Positions 48,634 to 58,801 of a DNA stretch of 64,000 nt are shown one piece after another (positions within the stretch are counted from its first letter, which is position 1; each line of letters begins with the position of its first letter). The notes below the pieces were generated by a model, which searched no databases, was not told where the DNA came from, and worked only from the letters and a program-made list of their open reading frames with translations. Made by a program: the position numbers and the translations under genes. This DNA is from Microvirga aerilata (lineage in GTDB: Bacteria > Pseudomonadota > Alphaproteobacteria > Rhizobiales > Beijerinckiaceae). The stretch spans positions 62,001 through 126,000 of the forward strand of contig NZ_JAEQMY010000009.1 in NCBI RefSeq assembly GCF_016743775.1, in the 5' to 3' direction.

Positions 48634-49076
48634 TTCTTGAACGGCTTCATCGCCGCAACGGCAAGCTCATCGACCCTGATGTTGACCGGGTCGTCCGCAT
48701 GCCCCTTGACCCAGTGCCAAGCCACGTCGTGGCGGCCGGCCGCCTCGTCGAGCTCGCGCCAGAGGTCCTCGTTCTTCACCGGCTTGTTGTCCGCCGTGCG
48801 CCAGCCGCGCCGTTTCCAGTTGTGCATCCACTGGGTGATGCCCTGGCGCACGTACTGGGAATCCGTGAACAGGTCGACGGCGCAGGCGCGCTTGAGGGCG
48901 TTCAGGCCCTCGATGGCGGCCCGGATCTCCATGCGGTTGTTGGTGGTGTGAGCCTCCCCGCCGGAGATCTCCTTCTCGGTTCCGTTGAAGAACAGGATCG
49001 CGCCCCAACCGCCCGGCCCGGGATTTCCCGAGCAGGCGCCGTCGGTGTAGATCGTCACGCGCTTAGGGTCGGTCAT
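48615..49076 (-). CDS. rnhA: Ribonuclease HI
   Basis: 153-residue RNase H that degrades RNA in RNA-DNA hybrids. Catalytic carboxylates: [15 protein letters not shown] (Asp), [13 protein letters not shown] (Glu), LFTDSQYV (Asp) and the C-terminal VDELA (Asp). The ATGA start overlaps the thrB stop. Last gene of the ispH-thrB-rnhA operon. Confidence 0.96.
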   Translation of the reverse strand: MTDPKRVTIYTDGACSGNPGPGGWGAILFFNGTEKEISGGEAHTTNNRMEIRAAIEGLNALKRACAVDLFTDSQYVRQGITQWMHNWKRRGWRTADNKPVKNEDLWRELDEAAGRHDVAWHWVKGHADDPVNIRVDELAVAAMKPFKKQRARA

Positions 49077-50038
49077 GCTTCAAGTCCGTATTCGCGCGCA
49101 TGCTTCACATGGCGGTGGAAGTTGAGCTTGCGGTCGTATTCCAGAGGATCCTTGGGCTTCACCAGGGCGCCCGGCGGCACGTTGAGCCAGTCCACTAGGC
49201 GGGTCAGCATGAAGCGCATGGCCGAACCCCGGCAGAGCACCGGCAGCGCCTCGACCTCCTGCGGCTCGAGACGCCGGACGGCCTGATAGCCCGCCAGCAT
49301 CGCCTGGCCTTTGGTCAGGTTGAACGAGCCGTCCGTCTCGAAGCACCAGGCATTGAGACAGATCGCCACGTCATACGCGAAAGCATCCGTGCAGGCGAAA
49401 TAGAAGTCGATCAGGCCGGAGACCTCCGGCCCGATGAAGAACACGTTGTCGGTAAAAAGATCCGCATGGATGATGCCGGCAGGCAGCCCGCGCGGCCAGA
49501 CCTCTGCAAGAAAAGCAAGCTCCCGCCTGGTCCGCTCGGCAAGCCCTGAGGACACCGTATCGGCCTGCGCCTCGGCCTGGGCAAAGAGCGGTGCCCAAGC
49601 CTCCAAGGTGAGCGCATTCGGCCGGTGCATGGCGAAGTCCTGCCCCGCCAGATGCAGCTTCGCCAGCGCGGCGCCAAGCGCCCCACAGTGCTGGGCCGTC
49701 GGACGGCGGATCGCGATGCCGTCGAGAAACGTGATGATCACGGCAGGTCGCCCTGACACCCGGCCGAGAGGCTCTCCCCGGCGGTTGCTCACCGGCAGGG
49801 GGCAGTTCAGGCCTTTGAGGGCGAGGTGCTGCATGAGGCCGAGGAAGAACGGCAGGTCCGCCTCCCGCACCCGCTTTTCGTAGAGGGTCAGGATGTAGGA
49901 GCCCTGTGTGGTGTGGAGGAAGTAGTTGGTGTTCTCCACGCCCTCCGCGATGCCCTTGTAGGAGAGCACCGTGCCGATATCGTAGGTTTCGAGGAAAGCC
50001 GACAGCTCCTCGTCGCTGACTTCCGTATAGACTGCCAC
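49073..50038 (-). CDS. thrB: Homoserine kinase (ThrB, APH-fold)
   Basis: 321-residue kinase of the aminoglycoside phosphotransferase fold that makes O-phosphohomoserine for threonine. The catalytic loop [13 protein letters not shown] and the metal-binding [10 protein letters not shown] are visible (about residues 190-215). The start is GTG, three bases after the ispH stop. This is the second threonine gene in the window; thrC is at 40736. Confidence 0.93.
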   Translation of the reverse strand: MAVYTEVSDEELSAFLETYDIGTVLSYKGIAEGVENTNYFLHTTQGSYILTLYEKRVREADLPFFLGLMQHLALKGLNCPLPVSNRRGEPLGRVSGRPAVIITFLDGIAIRRPTAQHCGALGAALAKLHLAGQDFAMHRPNALTLEAWAPLFAQAEAQADTVSSGLAERTRRELAFLAEVWPRGLPAGIIHADLFTDNVFFIGPEVSGLIDFYFACTDAFAYDVAICLNAWCFETDGSFNLTKGQAMLAGYQAVRRLEPQEVEALPVLCRGSAMRFMLTRLVDWLNVPPGALVKPKDPLEYDRKLNFHRHVKHAREYGLEA

Positions 50039-50041
50039 CGC

Positions 50042-51001
50042 TTACTCCGCCGCCTGCTCACGAAGCTCGCGAGGCAAAGGAAAGAACACGCTCTCATCCG
50101 CCGTCGACACGCTCTCCACCGACACCTCGTAGCGGGCGGCGAAAGCGTCGATGATCTCCTCGACCAGCACCTCGGGCGCGGAGGCGCCGGCCGTGATGCC
50201 GAGGCTCCGGATGTTCCCGAACAGGTTCCAGTCGATGTCCTCGGCTCGCAGGATCAGGCGGACCAAGCGGCACCCTTCCCGCTCGGCCACCTCCCGCAGG
50301 CGCTGCGAATTGGAGGAGTTCGGCGAGCCTACCACGATCATGGCCTCGACGGCCGGCGCCACGCGCTTGACCGCGCCCTGGCGGTTCGTGGTGGCATAGC
50401 AGATGTCTTCCTTGTGCGGCCCGACGATGGAGGGAAAGCGCTCCTTGAGGGCATTCACCATGTCCTGAGTGTCGTCGACCGACAGGGTCGTCTGGGTGAC
50501 GAAGGCCAAGTTGTCCGGGTTCTCCGGCTGGAGCCGGGCGATGTCGTCCACGGTCTCGACCAGGGTCGCGGCCCCTTCGGGCAGCTGGCCCATGGTGCCG
50601 ATCACCTCCGGGTGGCCCGCATGGCCGATCAGGAGGATGTGCCGGCCCCGCTTGTGATGCACCTGCGCCTCGCGGTGGACCTTGGTCACCAGGGGGCAGG
50701 TGGCATCGATGGCGAAAAGGTTGCGGGCCTGGGCCGCCTCGGGAACTGTCTTGGCCACACCGTGGGCCGAAAAGATCACGGGGGCACCGGTATCCGGCAC
50801 CTCGTCGAGCTCCCGCACGAAGACGGCGCCCTTCCGCTTCAGGTTTTCCACGACATATTTGTTGTGAACGATCTCGTGGCGCACATAGACCGGCGCGCCA
50901 TGGATCGCCAGCGCCCTCTCGACCGCATCGATGGCGCGAACGACCCCGGCGCAGAAACCGCGGGGGGCACACAGCAGAATGTCGAGAGAGGGCTTCGTCA
51001 T
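50042..51001 (-). CDS. ispH: 4-hydroxy-3-methylbut-2-enyl diphosphate reductase
   Basis: 319-residue Fe-S enzyme that finishes the MEP isoprenoid pathway. Cluster ligands are in [14 protein letters not shown] and [27 protein letters not shown] is the substrate-binding signature, and a third Cys is in EDICYATTN. First gene of the operon; it is followed by thrB and rnhA, a common rhizobial order. Confidence 0.96.
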   Translation of the reverse strand: MTKPSLDILLCAPRGFCAGVVRAIDAVERALAIHGAPVYVRHEIVHNKYVVENLKRKGAVFVRELDEVPDTGAPVIFSAHGVAKTVPEAAQARNLFAIDATCPLVTKVHREAQVHHKRGRHILLIGHAGHPEVIGTMGQLPEGAATLVETVDDIARLQPENPDNLAFVTQTTLSVDDTQDMVNALKERFPSIVGPHKEDICYATTNRQGAVKRVAPAVEAMIVVGSPNSSNSQRLREVAEREGCRLVRLILRAEDIDWNLFGNIRSLGITAGASAPEVLVEEIIDAFAARYEVSVESVSTADESVFFPLPRELREQAAE

Positions 51002-51274
51002 GATGAGGCGATGTGGCGAGACGAGACCCCTCCTGTCAAGCGGGAGCGACGCTTATTCGCGGCGGGATGACAGTGGGGCGTCCCCTTCGATATCCTGACT
51101 GACCTTGTGCCGACCATCCATGTCTTGAACCACCGCAAAGACGTGGAGGCGAAGACGAGAGTCTCAGAACCTGTGCCATGAGGCACAAGGCGCGACAGCC
51201 CGCGTCAAGAAACGCTCGCGCTTGTCCTTAAGAATCCCTAGAAAGGCAAAGCAGCTTTCACCCCCTGATCACCC

Positions 51275-53125
51275 ATGGCATCCACAGCGTCCCACGTCAG
51301 CTTTCTTCCACCCATCCTGACCTTCTGCGGGGCGGCGGTCGTGGCCGTGCCCGTGTTCCGGCTCCTGGGCCTGAGCGCCGTTCTGGGCTACCTCGCCGCA
51401 GGCGTCGCCATCGGGCCCTCCGGCCTGAGCCTGGTGGAAGATCCGCAGACCATCGCGACCGTCGCGGAACTCGGCGTGGTGCTCCTGCTCTTCATCATCG
51501 GGCTCGAGCTCAAGCTGTCTCATCTGTGGTCCATGAAGCGGGACATCTTCGGCCTGGGGTTCGCCCAGCTGACCCTGACCGCGGTCTGCCTCGGTGGCGC
51601 GGCACTCGCCATCGGCTTCTCGCCCAAGGCATCCTTCGTCACCGGGGTGGCGGTCGCGCTCTCCGCCACGGCCATTGCCCTCCAGATGCTGGGGGAACGC
51701 AACGATCTGCCCACCCCTTACGGCCAGCGCTCCTTCGCGATCCTGCTGTTCCAGGACCTGTCCGTCGTGCCGCTGCTGGCCATCCTGCCTCTTCTGGCCT
51801 CCGGCGCCGCGGCGGAGCAAACCTCCCTGATGGATCGTCTGCTGACGGTTGGCGAAACACTTGCTGCCATCGCGGCTGTCATTTTGGTCGGCCGCTATGG
51901 GCTGAACCCTTTCTTCCGAGTGCTCGCCCGCAGCGGCGCCCGCGAGGTGATGACGGCCTCCGCCCTGCTAGTGGTGCTCGGCGCCGCCCTGCTGATGCAG
52001 GAGGTGGGTCTCTCCATGGCCATGGGGGCGTTCCTGGCAGGCCTGCTGCTCGCCGAATCGAACTTCCGGCACCAGCTGGAGGCCGATATCGAGCCCTTCC
52101 GCGGCATGCTGCTCGGCCTGTTCTTCATGAGCGTGGGCATGTCGATCGACCTCGCCCTGGTGCGGGAGCAATGGCTCCTGCTGGCGCTGGCCGCACCCGT
52201 GGTGCTTCTGGGCAAAACCCTCCTCATCACCGTCCTGTCCCGGCTGTTCGGCGCGCGCTGGCGCGACGGCCTGCGCTCCGGCACGATCTTGTGCACCGCC
52301 GGCGAGTTCGCCTTCGTCCTGCTTCCCGTCGCAACGGGCCTCGGGCTCATGACGGCTGCCGAGGCGCAGCCCGTCACGGCGCTTGCAGCCATCACCATGC
52401 TGCTGGGCCCGATCCTGTCCACGGTGGTCGAGAAGGTCCTCAGCCGCCACCGCGAAGCCGAGGAAGAGCCCGATCCGGGGGCCGTTCCCGGTCATGAGGG
52501 AGAGCTTGAAAGCCGCGTCCTGGTGATCGGCTTCGGCCGCTTCGGGCAGATCGTCAACCAGGTTCTTCTGGCGCAGGGCATCGACGCCACCGTGATCGAC
52601 AACGACGTGGCGCGCATCCGCGATGCGGGGCGCTTCGGCCTGAAGGTCTATTACGGCGACGGCACGCGCCTCGACGTGCTGCGCGCAGCCGGCGCCGAGA
52701 AGGCCGAGATGATCTGCATCTGCATCGACGATCAGGACGCGATGATGAAGATCATCGAGATCATCCATGAGAACTTCAAGAACGCCCGCAGCTTCGTGCG
52801 CGCCTTCGACCGCATTCATGCGGTCGAGCTCATGCACCATGATGTGGACTACCAGATCCGTGAGGTGTTCGAATCCGCCATCGTCTTCGGGCGGGCGGCG
52901 CTCGAGGAGCTCGGAACCGATCCGGACACCGCGGCCGCCACGGCAAACGATGTGCGCAAGCGCGACATCGCCCGTCTCGTCCTGCAGAAGGAGGTTGGAA
53001 CCATGGGCGGCGCGGAACTTGTGGTCGGCGCGAAGATTACTCCCGAGCCTCTCAAAGCCCCGACGGGCAAGGCCAAAGCTCTCAGTCCCGAAACCCGCGA
53101 TATTCTTGGCGAAGAGGTTCTTTAA
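51275..53125 (+). CDS. Kef-type CPA2 cation:proton antiporter with RCK domain
   Basis: 616 residues: about 12-13 membrane spans (to about residue 390), then a TrkA-N domain starting VLVIGFGRFGQIVNQ with an NAD-binding GxGxxG. Similar to YbaL/KefB-KefC, which exchange K+ or Na+ for protons. The stop shares an A with the start of the MATE gene (TAATG), so both are probably co-translated. Confidence 0.9.
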   Translation: MASTASHVSFLPPILTFCGAAVVAVPVFRLLGLSAVLGYLAAGVAIGPSGLSLVEDPQTIATVAELGVVLLLFIIGLELKLSHLWSMKRDIFGLGFAQLTLTAVCLGGAALAIGFSPKASFVTGVAVALSATAIALQMLGERNDLPTPYGQRSFAILLFQDLSVVPLLAILPLLASGAAAEQTSLMDRLLTVGETLAAIAAVILVGRYGLNPFFRVLARSGAREVMTASALLVVLGAALLMQEVGLSMAMGAFLAGLLLAESNFRHQLEADIEPFRGMLLGLFFMSVGMSIDLALVREQWLLLALAAPVVLLGKTLLITVLSRLFGARWRDGLRSGTILCTAGEFAFVLLPVATGLGLMTAAEAQPVTALAAITMLLGPILSTVVEKVLSRHREAEEEPDPGAVPGHEGELESRVLVIGFGRFGQIVNQVLLAQGIDATVIDNDVARIRDAGRFGLKVYYGDGTRLDVLRAAGAEKAEMICICIDDQDAMMKIIEIIHENFKNARSFVRAFDRIHAVELMHHDVDYQIREVFESAIVFGRAALEELGTDPDTAAATANDVRKRDIARLVLQKEVGTMGGAELVVGAKITPEPLKAPTGKAKALSPETRDILGEEVL

Positions 53126-54504
53126 TGGATGCCAGCCCCTCGGCTGCCGATGCGGACCAGAAGGCCGAGGCGCCACGCTTCGTCGTAGGTTCGACCATGC
53201 GCCATGTTCTGGTGATGACCGGAACGGGAGCAGCCGGTCTCGTTGCGATCTTCATCGTCGATCTCGTTTCGCTTCTCTACATTTCCTGGCTGAACGATCC
53301 CAGCCTCACCGCAGGCGTCGGACTTGCCACGGTCGTGATGTTCTTCACGATCTCCATCAATGTAGGCCTGATGATCCCCATTGGGGCGCTCGTCTCGCGG
53401 GCGCTCGGCGCGCGAAGGCCCGAGGACGCCCGCCGTCTGGCGACTTCGGGCAGCATCCTCATGGCCATCGTGGCGGCCTGTGTCAGCCTTATCCTCCTGC
53501 CGCTGCTCCCGCTCCTTTTGAACGCGATGGGCGCCAGCGAGCAGACCTACGAGGTGGCTCGCAACTTTCTCTGGATCGCCCTGCCGACGAACGCTCTCAT
53601 GGCGGTCGGCATGGCGTTCTCGACCGTGCTGCGCGCGGCGGGCGATGCCAAGCGCAGCATGTACGCCACCCTGTCGGTTGCCGCCGTCACGGTGGTGCTC
53701 GATCCCATCCTGATCTTCGGCTTCGGGTTGAAGGCCAACGGCGCGGCTCTGGCGATCAACATCGCGCGCGTGGCCTATGTCTATGTGTGCTTTCTCTATC
53801 TCACGCGTGCCCATAATCTCCTGGTCGTGCCCAGGCTGAAGGCAGTCCTTGCCGACGCGCGGCCCTTCTTCGCCATCGCGGTACCGGCGATCCTGACCAA
53901 CATCGCAGCTCCCGTATCCAACGCCTTTTTCACAGGCGTCATCGCGCAGTTCGGGGATGAGGCCATCGCGGCATCCGCCATCATCGACAGGGTGACGCCC
54001 GTTGCCTTTGCGGGCGTTTTTGCGCTCGCAGGAGCCATCGGCCCTGTGCTGGGACAGAACTGGGGCGCGCAGCGCTACGACCGCATGAAGCAGACGCTCA
54101 AGGATGCCCTGACCTTCACGGTCGTCTATGTGGGCTGCGTGTGGCTGGCCTTGTTCCTCGTGCGCGTCCCCCTGACACACGCCTTCAACGCGCCGCCGCT
54201 CACGGCCGATCTGGTGCAGTTCTTCTGCCAGCTCAGCGGCTTCATCTGGTTCTTCATCAGCCTCGTCTTCGTGGCGAATGCCTCGTTCAACAATCTCGGC
54301 TATCCGCTCCTGTCCACGTTCTTCAACTGGGGCCGGGCGACGTTGGGCATGATTCCCTTTGCGTATTTCGGAGCCCGGATCGCCGGGCCCGAAGGTGCCC
54401 TGATCGGCATCGGAGCAGGGTCCGTGGTGTTTGGAATCGCAGCCGTGATCACTGCGTTCTGGACAATCCGTCGTTTGGAGAGGCAAGCTGTTCCGGCCTT
54501 GTGA
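53125..54504 (+). CDS. MATE-family efflux transporter
   Basis: 459-residue multidrug/toxin extrusion protein with twelve membrane spans in two similar halves. IPIGALVSRALGARRPEDA and VGMAFSTVLRAAGDAKRS follow the MATE pattern. It likely exports cationic compounds using Na+ or H+. Start is in the TAATG overlap with the antiporter gene. Confidence 0.9.
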   Translation: MDASPSAADADQKAEAPRFVVGSTMRHVLVMTGTGAAGLVAIFIVDLVSLLYISWLNDPSLTAGVGLATVVMFFTISINVGLMIPIGALVSRALGARRPEDARRLATSGSILMAIVAACVSLILLPLLPLLLNAMGASEQTYEVARNFLWIALPTNALMAVGMAFSTVLRAAGDAKRSMYATLSVAAVTVVLDPILIFGFGLKANGAALAINIARVAYVYVCFLYLTRAHNLLVVPRLKAVLADARPFFAIAVPAILTNIAAPVSNAFFTGVIAQFGDEAIAASAIIDRVTPVAFAGVFALAGAIGPVLGQNWGAQRYDRMKQTLKDALTFTVVYVGCVWLALFLVRVPLTHAFNAPPLTADLVQFFCQLSGFIWFFISLVFVANASFNNLGYPLLSTFFNWGRATLGMIPFAYFGARIAGPEGALIGIGAGSVVFGIAAVITAFWTIRRLERQAVPAL

Positions 54505-54529
54505 CCGGGACAAGCAAAAGGAGGCCGCG

Positions 54530-55252
54530 ATGTTCAACTGGTTCGACCTGATGCGCCAAGCCCAGACCAGCGCGGCCATGGACGCTCTTGCGCGGCAGTT
54601 CCAACTGTCAGGCGATCAGCCCCAGAAGATCATGGCGGCCTTCATGCCGGCCTTTGCCATGGGGCTGCAGCACGCCACCACGTCCAGCGACCCTGCCCGG
54701 CTGTTCCAGTCGATGATGAGCGGGGGCTACCAGAACTTCTGGCAGGCTGCGGGCAATGCCTTCACGCCGCAGGCTCAGCAACAGGGCCGGCACCTGCTCG
54801 ACCAGCTCTTCGGCTCCGACGAGGTCAGCCGCCGCGTGGCCCATCAGGCGGCCAACTATGCGGGTATCAGCGCGGAAACCATGCAGCAGGCCCTGCCGCT
54901 CCTGGCCGGCATTTTCGCCGGCGGCATGGCTCAATGGATGAACACCCAGGGCCAGGCCTTTCAGGCCGGTGCGCCCACCAAGCCGGCAGCACCCGCCAAT
55001 CCTTGGGCCGAGTTGTGGGATGGCTGGATGAAGGCGGCGGCCCCTGAGAAGAAGCCCGCCAATCCCTTCGAGGAGATGATGGCGAGCTTTCTCCAGGCGC
55101 CGCCTGCCGCAAAGCCGGCACAGCCGGAGCCCGATCCTTCGGCACCCCTCAACGAGATGATGGAGAAGGGACGCGAGATGCAGATGCAGTATCTCACGTC
55201 CCTCCAGTCGATCTTCACCGATGCCTGGAAGGGCGGTCCCGGCAAGACCTAG
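54530..55252 (+). CDS. DUF937-like protein
   Basis: 240-residue protein. The N-terminal 100 residues (MFNWFDLMRQAQTS, then ARQFQLSGDQPQKIMAAFMP) resemble DUF937 (YidB-like) proteins; the middle is Ala/Met-rich and the end is Pro/Glu-rich. Strong AGGAGG site. Function unknown. Its last 4 bases overlap the end of the DUF1127 gene on the other strand. Confidence 0.75.
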   Translation: MFNWFDLMRQAQTSAAMDALARQFQLSGDQPQKIMAAFMPAFAMGLQHATTSSDPARLFQSMMSGGYQNFWQAAGNAFTPQAQQQGRHLLDQLFGSDEVSRRVAHQAANYAGISAETMQQALPLLAGIFAGGMAQWMNTQGQAFQAGAPTKPAAPANPWAELWDGWMKAAAPEKKPANPFEEMMASFLQAPPAAKPAQPEPDPSAPLNEMMEKGREMQMQYLTSLQSIFTDAWKGGPGKT

Positions 55253-55575
55253 GCGCAGCGCTTGTCCAGCGTCACCATCGGCACTACGGGCCGGATCTGA
55301 TGGGCGGAGCGATCTGGCCTCTCGGCCCGGGAATGTCGCTCCGCACTTCGCACCAACACCCATGACGGATTGCGCAGGAGCGGCTCGTCGAGCGCGCTCG
55401 ACACATCGCCGCGCGTGAGCCCGATATCCTTCAGCATGCGGTCATCGAACTCTTCCAGGTTCTTGATCTCGCGGCGATGCCTCAAAGCTTTCGTGAAGCG
55501 GACGAGCGAACGGGTGAACTGCCCCACAGCGGCCATGGTCAAAAAGGTCATGGTGGATAATGCAGACCGGCTCAT
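55249..55575 (-). CDS. DUF1127 domain protein
   Basis: 108-residue protein. The DUF1127 motif is in LRHRREIKNLEEFDDRMLKD followed by IGLTRGDVSSAL (about residues 28-60). In alphaproteobacteria small DUF1127 proteins act in stress, phosphate or RNA regulation. The ATG at 55575 has AAGGAGAGG upstream. The C-terminal 45 residues are extra compared with the minimal family. Confidence 0.85.
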   Translation of the reverse strand: MSRSALSTMTFLTMAAVGQFTRSLVRFTKALRHRREIKNLEEFDDRMLKDIGLTRGDVSSALDEPLLRNPSWVLVRSAERHSRAERPDRSAHQIRPVVPMVTLDKRCA

Positions 55576-55787
55576 CGTACCTCTCCTTACGTCACTCTCG
55601 ATGCATTCGCTCTGGAAGGAGCTTCCAAAGACATGTGAGAGAAGCCACCATGGGTCTCTCACTTAAATCATTGATTCTGCTGGTTTAAACTCTTTCATCT
55701 GGCATGTTCTACCAGAGGCATTTCATCACTTGAAGCGATTGTTTGAAATATGTATCATCATGATTATTGATGATGGAGTGTGAGGCC

Positions 55788-56678
55788 ATGCACCTGCTCG
55801 ATATCGACCAGCTCCGGACGTTCGTCGCCATTGCGGATACGGGGTCGTTCACCCGCGCGGCGGAGATCGTGCACAAGACGCAGAGCGCCGTGTCCATGCA
55901 GATGAAGCGGCTGGAGGACCGGGTCGGCAAGGCGATCTTCGAGCGCGACGGACGCCTGTCCAAGCTCACTGACGAGGGCGAGCGCCTGCTGGACTATGCC
56001 CGGCGCATCGTGCGCCTGAACACGGAATGCATGGCGTCCTTCAACGACAACGAGCTCACCGGCCGCGTGCGCCTAGGATTGCCGGACGATTACGCCGACC
56101 GCTACCTGCCCGAGATTCTCGCCCGCTTCTCGCGCTCCAACCCGAAGGCCGAGGTGACGGTGATGTGCGAGCCCACGCACAACCTGATCGAGCGGGTGCA
56201 GCACGGGGACCTGGATCTGGCGATCATCACCCATGTGGACCGGCGCGGGCCGTCCGAGATCGTGCGCATCGAGCAGCTGCTCTGGGTCACCTCCGCCCGC
56301 CACGGGGTGCACGAGGAGACGACCGTGCCGCTGGCGCTGGGCCGCCCGAACTGCGGCTGGCGCCACTCGGCGACGGAGGCTCTGGAGAGCGCCAGCCGCC
56401 CCTTCCGCATCGCCTATGTGAGCTGGCATTCCACCGCCGTGGGCGCGGCGGTTCTGGCGGGGCTTGCGGTGTCCGTGCTGCCGGAAAGCGCCGTGCGCCC
56501 CGGCATGCGGATCCTCGGCCCGTCCGACGGCTTCCCGGCCCTGCCCTCGTGCAAGATCGGCCTCATCCGCGCCCGCGGCGAGGAGAACCCGCTGGCGGAC
56601 GCGCTGGGCTTTCACATCAAGCAGTCGCTGGACAACCTGGGCTCCACCCGCACCATGCAGCCCATCGCGGCGGAGTAG
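55788..56678 (+). CDS. LysR-family transcriptional regulator
   Basis: 296 residues; the winged HTH begins MHLLDIDQLRTFVAIADTG and continues AAEIVHKTQSAVSMQ. The start at 55788 is preferred. It converges with the EamA gene at 56697, so it probably controls its own upstream region or a distant target. The 212-base gap 55576-55787 is A+T-rich and holds no other gene. Confidence 0.87.
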   Translation: MHLLDIDQLRTFVAIADTGSFTRAAEIVHKTQSAVSMQMKRLEDRVGKAIFERDGRLSKLTDEGERLLDYARRIVRLNTECMASFNDNELTGRVRLGLPDDYADRYLPEILARFSRSNPKAEVTVMCEPTHNLIERVQHGDLDLAIITHVDRRGPSEIVRIEQLLWVTSARHGVHEETTVPLALGRPNCGWRHSATEALESASRPFRIAYVSWHSTAVGAAVLAGLAVSVLPESAVRPGMRILGPSDGFPALPSCKIGLIRARGEENPLADALGFHIKQSLDNLGSTRTMQPIAAE

Positions 56679-56696
56679 ACCGCGGCGGGCCAGACC

Positions 56697-57626
56697 CTAC
56701 CTGGCCGCGGGCCGGCGCAGCACCAGCACGTTGCCCGCGAGCGCCAGCACGACGCCGATGCCGGCAAGAGCCGTCCACACGTAACCCTCGATCACGGTCG
56801 AGACCGTGAGCGCCACGACCGGAAACAGCACCGTGGCGTAGCCCGCCCGCGCGGCCCCGAGCCGCCGCAGCAGGGTGAGGTACGACATGAAGGCCAGCAC
56901 CGACGCGCCGATGGAGAGATACAGCAGCGAGCCCACGTATTTGGCGGTCGGCTCGATGATGAAGGCGTTGCCGCGCACGAGGTTCAGCGCCAGCAGCACC
57001 GCGCAGCCATAGGTCATGCCCCAGGCGGTGGCCGACAGAAGCGGCACGCCCCGGCGCTGCACCACCGTCGAGATCATGTTGCCCGAGCAGAAGAACAGGG
57101 TGCCCATCACGCAAAGCCCGAGGCCGAACAAGGCATCGGCGTTGAAGCCCGCCCCCGTAATCTCCGGCCAGAACAGGAACACGATGCCCGCCACGCCGAT
57201 GACGCCGCCCAGCGCCACCCGCGGCTCCACCTTCTGTCGGAACACCAGGAAGCCGAGGGCCAGATTGAACACGGAGGCGAGCGAGAACACCACGGACAAA
57301 AGCCCGGACGGCACGCTCAGGCCCCCGTAGTAGAACGAAATGAAGTTGAACGAGAACAGGCAGCAGCCCACCGCCGCGAAGCGCCCGTGATCGGCGCGCC
57401 CGAAGCGCACCTTATGGCCCGTGGCCAGCACCCAGGCCCACATGACGGCAGCCGCCAGCAGGAACCGCCACAGCACCGACATCTCCGGCGCCAGGACGCC
57501 GAGCTGCGCCCGGATGCCGATCCAGCTCACGCCCCACAGGAACACGGTGGCCGCGTAAAGCCCCAGGGTGGTCCCGTCGACCCCTTTCAGGCTCGGCTGG
57601 GGAACGGTGGCGGTGGCGTGGGTCAT
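56697..57626 (-). CDS. EamA/DMT-family transporter
   Basis: 309-residue exporter with ten membrane spans in two EamA repeats (about residues 20-150 and 170-300). SWIGIRAQLGVLAPEMSVLW and FNFISFYYGGLSVPSGL mark the first repeat. The exported metabolite is unknown. It reads away from the HTH gene at 57919, with the CTGCAAC array between them. Confidence 0.87.
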   Translation of the reverse strand: MTHATATVPQPSLKGVDGTTLGLYAATVFLWGVSWIGIRAQLGVLAPEMSVLWRFLLAAAVMWAWVLATGHKVRFGRADHGRFAAVGCCLFSFNFISFYYGGLSVPSGLLSVVFSLASVFNLALGFLVFRQKVEPRVALGGVIGVAGIVFLFWPEITGAGFNADALFGLGLCVMGTLFFCSGNMISTVVQRRGVPLLSATAWGMTYGCAVLLALNLVRGNAFIIEPTAKYVGSLLYLSIGASVLAFMSYLTLLRRLGAARAGYATVLFPVVALTVSTVIEGYVWTALAGIGVVLALAGNVLVLRRPAAR

Positions 57627-57746
57627 GGCAGGTCCGTTTCGTCGTCAGGCTGCCGGAATACGCCCGATGACGCATCAGCACAAATGATGAAAACTAATCG
57701 GTTGCCCCTGGATCGGTGATGAAACGCCCGAAAACCCCTGCCAACC

Positions 57747-57832
57747 CTGCAACACCCGCTGCAACGGGGCTGCAACGGGGGACTGCAACGGGGGACTGCA
57801 ACGGGCTGCAACGGCGGTGCGGTCCGTTGCAG
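57747..57832. repeat. CTGCAAC repeat array
   Basis: Six copies of CTGCAAC, spaced 10-13 bases apart, several as CTGCAACGGGGGA, followed by one inverted copy (CCGTTGCAG, 57824-57832). It lies between the EamA and HTH genes, upstream of the LexA box. It may bind a regulator, perhaps the HTH protein itself, or be a slippage-made repeat. Confidence 0.75.
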
Positions 57833-57884
57833 CCGGGGCTACATGCCGGCCCAATCTTGACAATTGCGGGTGTTCCGTTATCTT

Positions 57885-57899
57885 GTTCTTGTTTTGTTC
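57885..57899. promoter_or_regulatory. LexA (SOS) box, GTTC-N7-GTTC
   Basis: GTTCTTGTTTTGTTC, base for base the same as the box at 3941-3955, ends 19 bases before the HTH start. An extra GTTC at 57872 may be a degenerate half-site. Supports damage-inducible expression of the HTH gene. Confidence 0.8.
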
Positions 57900-57918
57900 C
57901 ATGCGGGAGGCCATTGCC

Positions 57919-58491
57919 ATGACGCTCTCTTCCTCCTCGTCCGCATTTCGCCGGGAGAAGCTCACCCCTGAGCGCATTGCCGAGATGCGCGGGATGGTGG
58001 AGGGCAGCACCCTCTCCTTCCGGCGCATCGCCGCCAGCATGAGCCTGACGGCCTCCACGGTATCCCGCTACGCGGCGGAAGGCGGCTGGCAGCGCCCAAG
58101 CGATCCGGCAGGCCCTGCCGGCGTCCCGGCTCCCGCTCCACCCCATGCAAAGGCCCGCCCGGCCCTCCCGACCGTTCAGCAGCGCGAGCGGATCACGCAG
58201 AAGCTCTGGCGGCTGGCGGAGCGCCACGCCGAAGAGCTGGAGGACCAGCCCCTCGAGGTCGCCCAGCGCGCCCTCCAGCCGCTCGCCCGCCTCACCCGGA
58301 CGCTGGGCGAGATGGACAAGCACGTCCAGCCGCCCTTAGACGCGGGGCAATACGAGATCGACACCAAGCCCCGCCGCAGCCTCCACGAAATGCGCGACGA
58401 GCTCGTGGCTCATCTGGAGCGCATCGAGCGCGAGGAGCGGGAGTATGAGGAGCGCTATCGGTGGACGTTTGAGGATGGGGCGGGGATCTAG
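57919..58491 (+). CDS. Small HTH protein, predicted SOS-regulated
   Basis: 190 residues. A serine-rich start, then a Hin-like helix-turn-helix (LTPERIAEMRGMVEGSTLSF and RRIAASMSLTASTVSRY), a Pro/Ala linker, then a charged helical region ending EREEREYEERYRW. It resembles DNA-binding or terminase-small-subunit-like proteins of rhizobial genomes; I do not know its function. The ATG at 57919 with GGAGG nine bases upstream is preferred to the ATG at 57901. Confidence 0.7.
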   Translation: MTLSSSSSAFRREKLTPERIAEMRGMVEGSTLSFRRIAASMSLTASTVSRYAAEGGWQRPSDPAGPAGVPAPAPPHAKARPALPTVQQRERITQKLWRLAERHAEELEDQPLEVAQRALQPLARLTRTLGEMDKHVQPPLDAGQYEIDTKPRRSLHEMRDELVAHLERIEREEREYEERYRWTFEDGAGI

Positions 58492-58801
58492 AGGGGTGAG
58501 CGTAAAAGTCGAAAAGCAGACGATCAGCGAATCTTTGAGCATCCTCGAATGACTCTAAGCGTAATCTGCTCAAGTTTTGATATTATTGGTCCCAGCAATT
58601 TTGGTGCAGCTTGATTGACTGACGAGAGCTGATCAAAGGCTGCAAGTCTGCATTCCGCACTTTCTTATAGTCAGTTTCACGGCTCCGCTTATGCCATGGA
58701 TTCATTGCCGATCTTACGTTACTAAGGAACGTAGATCAGCATGCTGCTTGGGTCGATGATCCTACTCTAGCGCAGTGAGTTGTTGTGGAGTGCCAACTGG
58801 G
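58492..58801. other. A+T-richer gap before the accessory pair
   Basis: About 310 bases without a gene. G+C drops compared with the surroundings, matching the following two genes. I see no tRNA, repeat or recombinase remnant here that would mark an attachment site. Confidence 0.4.

Noticed and set aside
57747..57832. CRISPR array
   Set aside because: Repeats are 7-13 bases with no unique spacers and no cas genes nearby.
57694..58323. 209-residue minus-strand frame over the repeat array and the HTH gene
   Set aside because: Its C-terminus simply reads the CTGCAAC repeats backwards; the plus-strand HTH gene has the better start and box.
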